A DNA stretch of 64,000 bases from Ehretia macrophylla (Eukaryota; Streptophyta; Magnoliopsida; Boraginales; Ehretiaceae), in NCBI GenBank assembly GCA_037974665.1, contig CM075770.1, positions 60,833,850 to 60,897,849 on the forward strand, read 5' to 3'. Shown piece after piece: positions 27,717 through 39,000 of this stretch. Numbering within the stretch: position 1 is the stretch's first letter; the number at the start of each line of letters is the position of its first letter. The notes under the pieces are model-generated. The model had not been told where the DNA came from and did no database searches. It saw nothing but the letters and a program-made list of their open reading frames with translations. The position numbers and the translations under genes are program-made.

Positions 27717-27721
27717 ACGGG
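27717..27721. other. Target site duplication of retrotransposon 1, right copy
   Basis: ACGGG directly follows the LTR end and is the partner of 17940-17944. A 5-bp duplication is the usual size for Ty3/gypsy integrases. Confidence 0.95.
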
Positions 27722-28223
27722 GCTACAAAATGGTATTCAAAAACTAAAATTTGTTATAATAAATTACAAATTAATTAATTTTATATTAAATAACTAAATT
27801 TATTTAACATTAAATTTTGTAAATATGTTTTATATTATTTAAAAATATCTTTTGATTTATATTATTAATTTTATTCTAAATAAATTAATTTATTTAAGTA
27901 TATAAACAATTTGATTTATATTTTTAATTTGTAGCCCCTTCATATCTATTAGCAACCAAATGACCACCAAACTTTTACTTTTTGTTGTCGTTTGGTGGCC
28001 AAAGGCCACCACTAGGCCACAAGATGGTATTCAAAAACTAAAATTTGTTATAATAAATTATAAATTAATTAATTTTATATTAAATAACTAAATTTATTTA
28101 ACATTAATTTTTAAAATATGTTTTATATTATCTAAAAACAAATTTTGATTTATATTATTAATCTTGTTAAAAATAAATGAATTTATTTATTTATATAAAC
28201 AATTTAATTTATATTTTTAATTT

Positions 28224-29387
28224 GTAGCCCCTTCATATCAATTGGCGACCAAATGGACACCAAACTTTTACTTTTTGTCGTTGTTTGGTGGCCAATGGCC
28301 ACCACGAGGCTACAAAGTGGCATTCAAAAACAAAAATTTGTTATAATAGTTATAAAATAATTAATTTTATATTAAATAACAAAATTTATTTAACATTAAA
28401 TTTTGTAAATATGTTTTATATTATCTAAAAACAACTTTCGAGTTATATTATTAATTTTATTATAAATAAATGAATTAATTTATTTATATAAACAATTTGA
28501 TTTATATTTTTAATTTGTAGCCCCTACATATCTATTAGCGAACAAATGGCCGCCAAAGTTTTACTTTTTGTCGCCGTTTGGTGGCCAATGGCCACCACGG
28601 GGCTACAAAGTGGTATTCAAAAACTAAAATTTGTTATAATAAGTTATAAATTAATTAATTTTATATTAAATAACAAAATTTATTTAACATTAAATTTTGT
28701 AAATATGTTTTATATTATCTAAAAATAACTTTTGATTTATATTTTTAATTTTATTCTAAATAATTGAATTTATTTATTTATATAAACAATTTAATTTATA
28801 TTTTTAATTTGTTACCCCTTCATATCTATTAGCAACCAAACTTTTACTTTTTGTCGCCGTTTGGTTGCCAATGGCAACCACGGGGCTATAAAATGGTATT
28901 CAAAAACTAAAATTTGTTATAATAAATTATAAGTTAATTAATTTTATATTAAATAACCAAATTTAGTTAACATTAAATTTTGTAAATATGTTTTATATTA
29001 TCTAAAAACAACTTTTGATTTATATTATTAATCTTATTATAAATAAATGAATTTATTTATTTATATAAACAATTTAGATTATATTTTTAATTTGTAGCCC
29101 CTTCATATCCATTGGCGACCAAATGGCCACCAAACTTTTACTTTTTGTCGCCGTTTGGAGGCCAATGGCCACCACGGGGCTACAAAGTGGTATTCAAAAA
29201 CTAAAATTTGTTATAATAAGTTATAAATTAATTAATTTTATATCAAATAACAAAATTTATTTAACATTAAATTTTGTAAATATGTTTTATATTATCTAAA
29301 AATAACTTTTGATTTATATTATTAATTTTATTCTAAATTAATGAATTTATTTATTTATATAAACAATTTAATTTATATTTTTAATTT
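28224..29387 (+). repeat. Tetrameric higher-order repeat, copy 1
   Basis: Four monomers start at 28224, 28517, 28811 and 29094. The first carries the private variant AAATGGACACC plus AGTGGCATTC and a shortened ATAATAGTTATAAAATAA stretch. The second is the GCCGCCAAAG type, the third is type C and the fourth is the main type. The set recurs immediately downstream at 29388. Confidence 0.88.
28811..29093 (+). repeat. Type-C satellite monomer with co-varied hairpin arms (representative)
   Basis: This 283-bp monomer belongs to a family whose block starts GTTACCCC or GTTGCCCC and lacks about ten bases present in the main family. Its inner arms are AGCAACCAAAC (28831-28841) and GTTTGGTTGCC (28859-28869). 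Compared with the main family, C became A in the left arm and the paired G became T in the right arm, so 10 base pairs survive. In this copy the third related segment is changed as well, giving a perfect GGTTGCC-AAT-GGCAACC hairpin at 28863-28879. Other members of the family start near 8826, 11150, 15811, 32033, 36294, 42387, 48747 and 51332. Confidence 0.85.
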
Positions 29388-30548
29388 GTAGCCCCTTCAT
29401 ATCAATTGGCGACCAAATGGACACCAAACTTTTACTTTTTGTCGCTGTTTGGTGGCCAATGGCCACCACGGGGCTACAAAGTGGCATTCAAAAACAAAAA
29501 TTTGTTATAATAGTTATAAAATAATTAATTTTATATTAAATAACAAAATTTATTTAACATTAAATTTTGTAAATATGTTTTATATTATCTAAAAACAACT
29601 TTCGAGTTATATTATTAATTTTATTATAAATAAATGAATTAATTTATTTATATAAACAATTTGATTTATATTTTTAATTTGTAGCCCCTACATATCTATT
29701 AGCGAACAAATGGCCGCCAAAGTTTTACTTTTTGTCGCCGTTTGGTGGCCAATGGCCACCACGGGGCTACAAAGTGGTATTCAAAAACTAAAATTTGTTA
29801 TAATAAGTTATAAATTAATTAATTTAATATTAAATAACAAAATTTATTTAACATTAAATTTATTAAATATGTTTTATATTATCTAAAAATAACTTTTGAT
29901 TTATATTGTTAATTTTATTCTAAATAATTGAATTTATTTATTTATATAAACAATTTAATTTATATTTTTAATTTGTTACCCCTTCATATCTATTAGCAAC
30001 CAAACTTTTACTTTTTGTCGCCGTTTGGTTGACAATGGCCACCACTGGGCTATAAAATGGTATTCAAAAACAAAAATTTGTTATAATAAATTATAAATAA
30101 ATTAATTTTATATTAAATAACCAAATTTAGTTAACATTAAATTTTGTAAATATGTTTTATATTATCTAAAAACAACTTTTGATTTATATTATTAATCTTA
30201 TTATAAATAAATGAATTTATTTATTTATATAAACAATTTAGTTTATATTTTTAATTTGTAGCCCCTTCATATCAATTGGCGACCAAATGGCCACCAAACT
30301 TTTACTTTTTGTCGCCGTTTGGTGGCCAATGGCCACCACGGGGCTACAAAGTGGTATTCAAAAACTAAAATTTGTTATAATAAGTTATAAATTAATTAAT
30401 TTTATATTAAATAACAAAATTTATTTAACATTAAATTTTGTAAATATGTTTTATATTATCTAAAAATAACTTTTGATTTATATTATTAATTTTATTCTAA
30501 ATAAATGAATTTATTTATTTATATAAACAATTTAATTTATATTTTTAA
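29388..30548 (+). repeat. Tetrameric higher-order repeat, copy 2
   Basis: This repeats the four-monomer order of 28224-29387 with an offset of 1164 bp at its start, including the private AAATGGACACC and ATAATAGTTATAAAATAA variants of the first unit. A third, more diverged instance of the same order starts at 48159 (units at 48159, 48453, 48747 and 49030), where the surrounding several kilobases also match. Confidence 0.88.
30258..30347 (+). repeat. GC-rich dyad core of the satellite monomer (representative copy)
   Basis: This copy shows the inverted-repeat core best. The outer arms GTAGCCCC (30258-30265) and GGGGCTAC (30340-30347) are perfect 8-bp complements. The inner arms GGCCACCAAAC (30289-30299) and GTTTGGTGGCC (30317-30327) are perfect 11-bp complements separated by 17 bases. 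A competing hairpin, GGTGGCC-AAT-GGCCACC, occupies 30321-30337. By hand count about 47 of the 90 bases are G or C, while the rest of the monomer is roughly a tenth G or C. The same core, with family-specific variants, is present in nearly every monomer. It could extrude as a cruciform in DNA or fold as a hairpin if transcribed; neither is shown by sequence alone. Confidence 0.9.
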
Positions 30549-33500
30549 TTTGTTGCCCCTTCATATCTATTAGCAACCAAACTTTTACTTTTTGTCACCG
30601 TTTGGCTGCCAATGGCCACCACGGGACTACAAAATGGTATTCAAAAACTAAAATTTGTTATAATAAATTACAAATTAATTAATTTTATATTAAATAACTA
30701 AATTTATTTAACATTAAATAACTAAATTTATTTAACATTAAATTTTGTAAATATGTTTTATACAATCTAAAAATAACTTTTGATTTATATTATATATTTT
30801 ATTCTAAATAAATTAATTTATTTAAGTATATAAACGATTTGATTTATATTTTTAATTTGTAGCCCCTTCATATCTATTAGCGACTAAATGGCCACCAAAC
30901 TTTTACTTTTTGTCGCCGTTTGGTGGCCGATGGCCACCATGTGGCTACAAAATGGTATTCAAAAACTAAAATTTGTTATAATAAATTATATATTAATTAA
31001 TTTTATAATAAATAACTTAATTTATTTAACATTAAAATTTGTAAATATGTTTTGTATTATCTAAAAACAACTTTTGATTTATATTATTAATTTTATTATA
31101 AATAAATGAATTTATTTATTTATATAAAGAATTTGACTTTTATTTTTAATTTGTAGCCCTACATATCTATTAGCGAACAAATGGCCATAAAACTTTTTCT
31201 TTTAGTCGCCGTTTGGTGGCCAATGGCAACCACAGGGCTACAAAATGGTATTCAAAAACTAAAATTTGTTATAATAAATTGTAAATTAATTAATTTTATA
31301 TTAAATAACTTAATTTATTTAACATTAAATTTTGTAAATATGTTTTATATTATCAATATACAACTTTTGATTTATATAATTAATTTTATTATTAATAAAT
31401 GAATTTATTTATTTATATAAACAATTTGATTTATATTTTTAATTTGTAGCCTCTATAAATCTATTAGCGAAAAATGGCCACCAAACTTTTATTTTTTGTC
31501 GCCGTTTGGTGGCCAATGGCCACCACGGGGCTACGAAATGGTATTCAAAAACTAAAATTTGTTATAATAAATTATAAATTAATTAATTATATATTAGATA
31601 ACTAAATTTATTTAACATTAAATTTTGTAAATATGTTTTATATTATCTAAAAACAACATTTGGTTTATATTATCAATTTTATTCTTAATAAATGAATATA
31701 TTTATTTGTATAAACAATTTGATTTATATTTTTAATTTGTTGCCCCTTCATATCTATTAGTGACCAAATGGCAACCAAACTTTTACTTTTTGTCGCCGTT
31801 TGGTGTCTAATGGCCACCACGGGGATACAAAATGGTATTCAAAAACTAAAATTTGTTATAATAAATTATAAACTAATTAATTTTATATTAAATAACTTAA
31901 TTTATTTAACATTAAATTTTGTAAATATGTTTTATAGTATCTAAAAATAACATTTGATTTATATTATTAGTTTTATTCTAAATAAATGAATTTATTTATT
32001 TATATAAACAATTTAATTTATATTTTTAATTTGTTGCCCCTTCATATCTATTAGCAACCAAACTTTCACTTTTTGTCATCGTTTGGTTGCCAATGGCCAC
32101 CACGGGGCTACAAAATGGTATTCAAAAACTAAAATTTGTTATAATAAATTAAAATTAATTAATTTTATATTAAATAACTAAATTTATTTAACATTAAAAT
32201 TTGTAAATATGTTTTATATTATCTAAAAATTACTTTTGATTTATATTATTAATTTTATTCTAAATAAATTAATTTATTTATGTATATAAATAATTTGATA
32301 TATAATTTTAATTTGTAGTCCCTTCATATCAATTAGTGACCAAATGGCCACCAAACATTTACTTTTTGTCGCCGTTTGTTGGCCAATGGCCAACACTGGG
32401 CCACAAGATCGTATTCAAAAACTAAAATTTGTTATAATAAATTATAAATTAATTAATTTTATATTAAATAACTTAATTTATTTAACATTAAATATTGTAA
32501 ATATGTTTTATAGTATCTAAAAACAACTTTCGAGTTATGTTATTAATTTTATTATAAATAAATGAATTTATTTATTTATATAAACCATTTGATTTATAGT
32601 TTTAATTTGTAGCCCCTACATATCTATTAGCGAACAAATGGCCGCCAAAGTTTTGCTTTTTGCCCTCGTTTGGTGGCCAATGGCCACCACGGGGCTACAA
32701 AATGGTATTCAAAAACTAAAATTTGTTATAATAAATTATAGATTAATTAATTTTATATTAAATAACAAAATTTATTTAACATTAAATTTTGTAAATATGT
32801 TTTATATTATCTAAAAACAACTTTTGATTTATATTATCAATCTTATTATATATAAATGAAATTATTTATTTACATAAACAATTTAATTTATATTTTTAAT
32901 TTGTAGCCCCTTCATATCAATTGGCGACCAAATGGCCACCAAACTTTTACTTTTTGTCGCCGTTTGGTGGCCAATGGCCACCACCGGGCTACAAAATGGT
33001 ATTCAAAAACTAAAATTTGTTATAATAAATTATAAATTAATTAATTTTATAATAAATAACAAAATTTATTTAACATTAAATTTTGTAAATATGTTTTATA
33101 TTATCTAAAAATAACTATTGATTATATTATTAATTTTATTCTAAATAAATGAACTTATTTAATTATATAAACAATTTGATTTATATTTTTAATTTGTAGC
33201 CTCTTCATATCAATTGGAGACCAAATGGCCCCCAACCTTTTACTTTTTGTCGCCGTTTGGTGGCCAATGGCCACCACAGGGCTACAAAATGGTATTCAAA
33301 AACTAAAATTTGTTATAATAAATTATAAATTAATTAATTTTATAATAAATAAAAAAATTTATTTAACATTAAATTTTGTAAATATGTTTTATATTATCTA
33401 AAAATAACTTTTGTTTATATAATTAATTTTATTCTAAATAACTGAAATTATTTAATTATATAAACAATTTGATTTATGTTTTAATTTGTAGCCCCTTCAT

Positions 33501-36000
33501 ATCAATTGGTGACCAAATGGCCCCAAAACTTTTACTTTTTGTGGCCGTTTCATGGCCAATGGCCTCCACGGGGCTACAAAATAATATTCAAAAATTAAAA
33601 TTTGTTATAATAAATTATAAATTAATTAATTTAATATTAAATAACTTAATTTATTTGACATTAAATTTTGTAAATAAGTTTTATATTATCTAAAAACAAC
33701 TTTTGATTTATATTATTAATTTTATTATAAATAAATGAATTTATTTATTTATATAAATAATTTGATTTATATTTTTAATTTGTAGCCCTACATATCTATT
33801 AGCGAACAAATGGCCACTAAACTTTTACTTTTCGTCGCCGTTTGGTGGCAAATAGCCTCCACGGGGCTACAAAATGGTATTCAAAAACCAAAATTTGTTA
33901 TAATAAATTATAAATTAATTAATTTTATATTTAATAACTAAATTTATTTACTATTAAATTTTTTAAATATGTTTTATATTATCCATAAACAACTTTTGTT
34001 TTATATTATTAATTCTATTCTAATGAAATGAATTTATTTATTTCTATAAACAATTTGATTTAGAGCCTTCATATCAATTGGTGACCAAATGGCCACCAAA
34101 CTTTTACTTTTTGTCGCCGTTTGGTGGCCAATGCCCACCACGGGGCTACAAAGTGGTATTCAAAAACTAAAATTTATTATAATAAATTATAAATTAATTA
34201 ATTTTCTATTAGATAACAAAATTTATTTAACATTAAATTTTCTAAATATTTTTTATATTATCTAAAAACAACTTTTGATTTATATTATTAATTTTATTCT
34301 AAATAAATGAATTTATTTATTTATATAAAAAAATTAAGTTATATTTTTAATTTGTTGCCCCTTCATATCTATTAGAAACCAAACTTTTACTTTTTGTTGC
34401 CGTTTGGTTGCCAATGGCCACCGCGGGGCTACAAATTGGAATTCAAAAACTAAAATTTGTTATAATAAATTACAAATTAATTAATTTTGTATTAAATAAC
34501 TAAATTTATTTAATATTAAATTTTGTAAATATGTTTTCTATTATCTAAAAATAAATTTTGATTTATATTGTTAATTTTATTCTAAATAATTGAATTTATT
34601 TATTTATATAAACAATTTAATTTATATATTTAATTTGTTACCCCTTCATATCTATTAGCAAACAAACTTTTACTTTTTGTCGCTGTTTGGTTGCCAATGG
34701 CCACCACAGGGCTATAAAATGGTATTCAAAAACTAAAATTTATTATAATAAATTATAAGTTAATTAATTTTATATTAAATAACCAAATTTAGTTAACATT
34801 AAATTTTGTAAATATGTTTTATATTATCTAAAAACAACTTTTAATTTATATTATTAATATTATTATAAATAAATGAATTTATTTATTTATATAAACAATT
34901 TAATTTATATTTTTAATTTGTTGCCTCTTCATATCAATTAGCGACCAAATGGCCACCAAACTTTTACTTTTTGTTGCCGTTTGGTGGCCAATGGCCACCA
35001 CGGGGCTACAAAGTGGTATTCAAAAACTAAAATTTGTTATAATAAGTTATAAATTAATTAATTTTATATCAAATAACTAAATTTATTTAACATTAAATTT
35101 TTTAAATACGTTTTATATTATATAAAAATAACTTTTGATTTATATTATTAATTTTATTCTAAATAAATGAATTTATTTATTTCTATAAACAATTTGATTT
35201 ATATTTTTCATTTGTAGCCCTTCATATCTATTAGCGACCAAACTTTTACTTTTTGTCGCCTTTTGGTTGCCAATGGCCACCACGGGGCTACAAAATGGTA
35301 TTCAAAAACTAAAATTTGTTATAATAAATTACAAATTAATTAATTTAATATTAAATAACTAAATTTATTTAACATTAAATTTTGTAAATATGTTTTATAC
35401 AATCTAAAAATAACTTTTGACTTATATTATATATTTTATTCTAAATAAATTAATTTATTTAAGTATATAAACAATTTGAGTTATATTTTTAATTTGTAGC
35501 TCCTTCATATCTATTAGCGACCAAATGGCCACCAAACTTTTACTTTTTGTTGCCGTTTGGTGGTTGATGGCCACCATGTGGCTACAAAATGGTATTCAAA
35601 AACTAAAATTTGTTATAATAAATTATAAATTAATTAATTTAACATTAAATTTTGTAAATTTGTTTTATATTATCTAAAAACAATTTTTGATTTATATTAT
35701 TGATTATATTATAAATAAATGAATTTATTTATTTATATAAACATTTTGATTTATATTTTTAATTTGTAACCCCTTCATATCTATTGGCGACCAAATGGCC
35801 ACCAAACATTTACTTTTTGTCGCCGTTTGGTGGCGAATGGCCACCACTAGGCTACAAAATGGTATTCAAAAACTAAAATTTGTTATAATAAATTATAAAT
35901 TATTTAATTTTATAATAAATAACAAAATTTATTTAACATTAAATTTTATAAATATGTTTTATATTATCTAAAAACAACTTTTGATTTATATTATTAATTT

Positions 36001-39000
36001 GTAGCCCTTTCATATCAATTGGCGACCAAATGGCCCCAAAACTTTTACTTTTTTTGGCCGTTTGGTGGCCAATGGCCACCACGGGGCTACAAAATAATAT
36101 TCAAAGTTTAAATTTGTTATAATAAATTATAAATTAATTAATTTTATATTAAATAACTTAATTTATTTAACATTAATTTTTGTAAATATGTTTTATATTA
36201 TCTCAAAATAACTTTTGATTTATATTATTAATTTTACTCTAAATAAATGAATTTATTTATTTATATAAATAATTTAATTTATATTTTTAATTTGTTGCCC
36301 CTTCATATCTATTAGCAACCAAACTTTTAATTTTTGTCATCGTTTGGTTGCCAATGGCCACCACGGGGCTACAAAATGGTATTCAAAAACTAAAATTTGT
36401 TATAATAAATTACAAATTAACTTATTTTATATTAAATAACTAAATTTGTTTAACATTAAAATTTGTAAATATGTTTTATATTATCTAAAAATTACTTTTG
36501 ATTTATATTATTAATTTTTTTCTAAATAAATTAATTTATTTAAGTATATAAAAAATTTGATTTATAATTTTAATTTGTAGCCCCTTCATATCTACTAGCG
36601 ACCAACTGGCCATCAAACATTTCCTTTTTGTCGCCGTTTGTTGGGCAATGCCCACCACTAGGCCACAAGATCGTATTCAAAAACTAAAATTTGTTATAAT
36701 AAATTATAAATTAATTAATTTTATATTAAATAACTTAATTTATTTAACATTAAATATTTTAAATATGTTGTATATTATCTAAAAACAACATTCGAGTTAT
36801 GTTATTAATTTTATTATAAATAAATGAATTTATTTATTTATATAAACAATTTGATTTATAGTTTTAATTTGTAGCCCCTACATAAAGTTTTGCTTTTTGC
36901 CCTCGTTTGGTGGCCAATGGCCACCACGGGGCTACAAAATGGCATTCAAAAACAAAAATTTTGTTATAAGAAATTATAGATTAATTAATTTTATATTAAA
37001 TAACTAAATTTATTTAACATTAAATTTTTTAAATATGTTTTATATTATCTAAAAACAACTTTTGATTTATATTATTAATCTTATTATAAATAAACAAAAT
37101 TATTTATTTATATAAACATTTTGATTTACATTTTTGATTTGTAGCCCCTTCATATCTATCGGCGACCAAATGGCCGCCAAACTTTTACTTTTTATCGCCG
37201 TTTGGTGGCCAATGGCCACCACGGGGCTACAAAATAGTATTCAAAAACTAAAATTTGTTATAATAAATTATGAATTAATTAATTTTATAATAAATAACAA
37301 AATTTATTTAACATTAAATTTTGTAAATATGTTTTATATTATCTAAAAATAAATTTTAATTATATTATTAATTTTATTCTAAATAAATGAATTTATTTAA
37401 TTATCTAAACAATTTCATTTATATTTTTAATTTGTAGCCCCTTCATATCAATTGGCGACCAAATGGCCCCAAAACTTTTACTTTTTGTGGCTGTTTGGTG
37501 GCCAATGGCCGCCACGGGGCTACAAAATAATATTCAAAGATTAAAATTTGTTAAAATAAATTATAAATTAATTAATTTTATATTAAATAACTTAATTTAT
37601 TTGACATTAAATTTTGTAAATATGTTTTATATTATCTAAAAATAACATTTGAATTATATTATTAATTTTATTCTAGATAAATGAATTTATTTATTTATAT
37701 AAACAATTTAATTTATATTTTTAATTTGTTGCCCCTTCATATCTATTAGCAACCAAACTTTAAATTTTTGTCATCGTTTGGTTGCCAATGGCCACCACAG
37801 GGCTACAAAATGGTATTCAAAATTTAAATTTGTTATAATAAATTACAAATTAACTTATTTTATATTAAATAACTAAATTTGTTTAACATTAAAATTTGTA
37901 AATATGTTTTATATTATCTAAAAATTACTTTTGATTTATATTATTAATTTTATTCTAAATAAATTAATTTATTTAAGTATATAAATAATTTGATTTATAA
38001 TTTTAATTTGTAGCCCCTTGATATCTATTAGCGACCAAATGGCCACCAAACATTTACTTTTTGTCGCCGTTTGTTGGCCAATGGCCACCACTAGGCCACA
38101 AGATCGTATTCAAAATCTAAAATTTGTTATAATAAATTATAAATTAATTAATTTTATATTAAATAACTAAATTTATTTAACATTAAATATTATAAATATG
38201 TTTTATAGTATCTAAAAACAACTTTCGAGTTATGTTATTAATTTTATTATAAATAAATGAATTTATTTATTTATATAAACCATTTGATTTATAGTTTTAA
38301 TTTGTAGCCCCTACATATCTATTAGCGAACAAATGGCCGCCAAAGTTTACCTTTTTGCCCTCGTTTGGTGGCCAATGGCCACCACGGGGCTACAAAATGG
38401 CATTCAAAAACAAAAATTTGTTATAATAAATTATATATTAATTAATTTTATATCAAATAACTAAATTTATTTAACATTAAATTTTGTAAATATGTTTTAT
38501 ATTATTTAAAAACAATTTTTTATTTATATTTTTAATCTTATTATAAATAAATGAATTTATTTATTTAGATAAACAATTTAATTTAAAATTTTAATTTGTA
38601 GCCCCTTCATATCAATTGTCGACCCAATGGCCATCAAATTTTTACTTTTTGTCACCGTTTGGTTGCCAATGGCCACCACGGGGCTGCAAAATGGTATTCA
38701 AAAACTAAAATTTGTTATAATAAATTACAAATTAATTAATTTTATAATAAATAACAAAATTTATATAACATTAAATTTTCTAAATATGTTTTATATTATC
38801 TAAAAATAACTTTTGATTGTATTATTAATTTTATTCTAAATAAATGAATTTATTTAATTATATAAACAATTTGATTTATATTTTTAATTTGTAGTCCCTT
38901 CATATCAATTGGCGACCAAATGGCCACCAAACTTTTACTTTCTGTCGCCGTTTGGTGGCCAATGGCCACCACGGGGCTACAAAGTGGTATTCAAAAACTA

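Larger units (their letters stand above)
29388..34600 (+). repeat. Long satellite duplication, copy C (partner near 48.2-53.5 kb)
   Basis: Units with rare markers occur in the same order in both places: AAATGGACACC at 29388/48159; CTCTATAAAT with a GGGGCTACGAAATGG end at 31446/50156; ATGGCAACC with a GGGGATACAAAATGG end near 31740/50450; then the type-C, GTTTGTTGGCC and GCCGCCAAAG units at 32033/51332 onward. The offset is about 18.7 kb at first and about 19.3 kb later, because the partner holds about two extra monomers. Confidence 0.7.

Noticed and set aside
30258-30347. A tRNA-like gene suggested by the acceptor-like GTAGCCCC/GGGGCTAC ends of the 90-bp core
   Set aside because: There is no T-loop motif (GGTTCGAATCC-like), no A or B box pattern and no plausible anticodon arm.
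30258-30347. A recent MITE insertion in each monomer
   Set aside because: The core has inverted ends but no convincing direct duplication flanks it, and it is present in essentially all monomers. At most it is an ancestral event, so it is kept as a hypothesis only.
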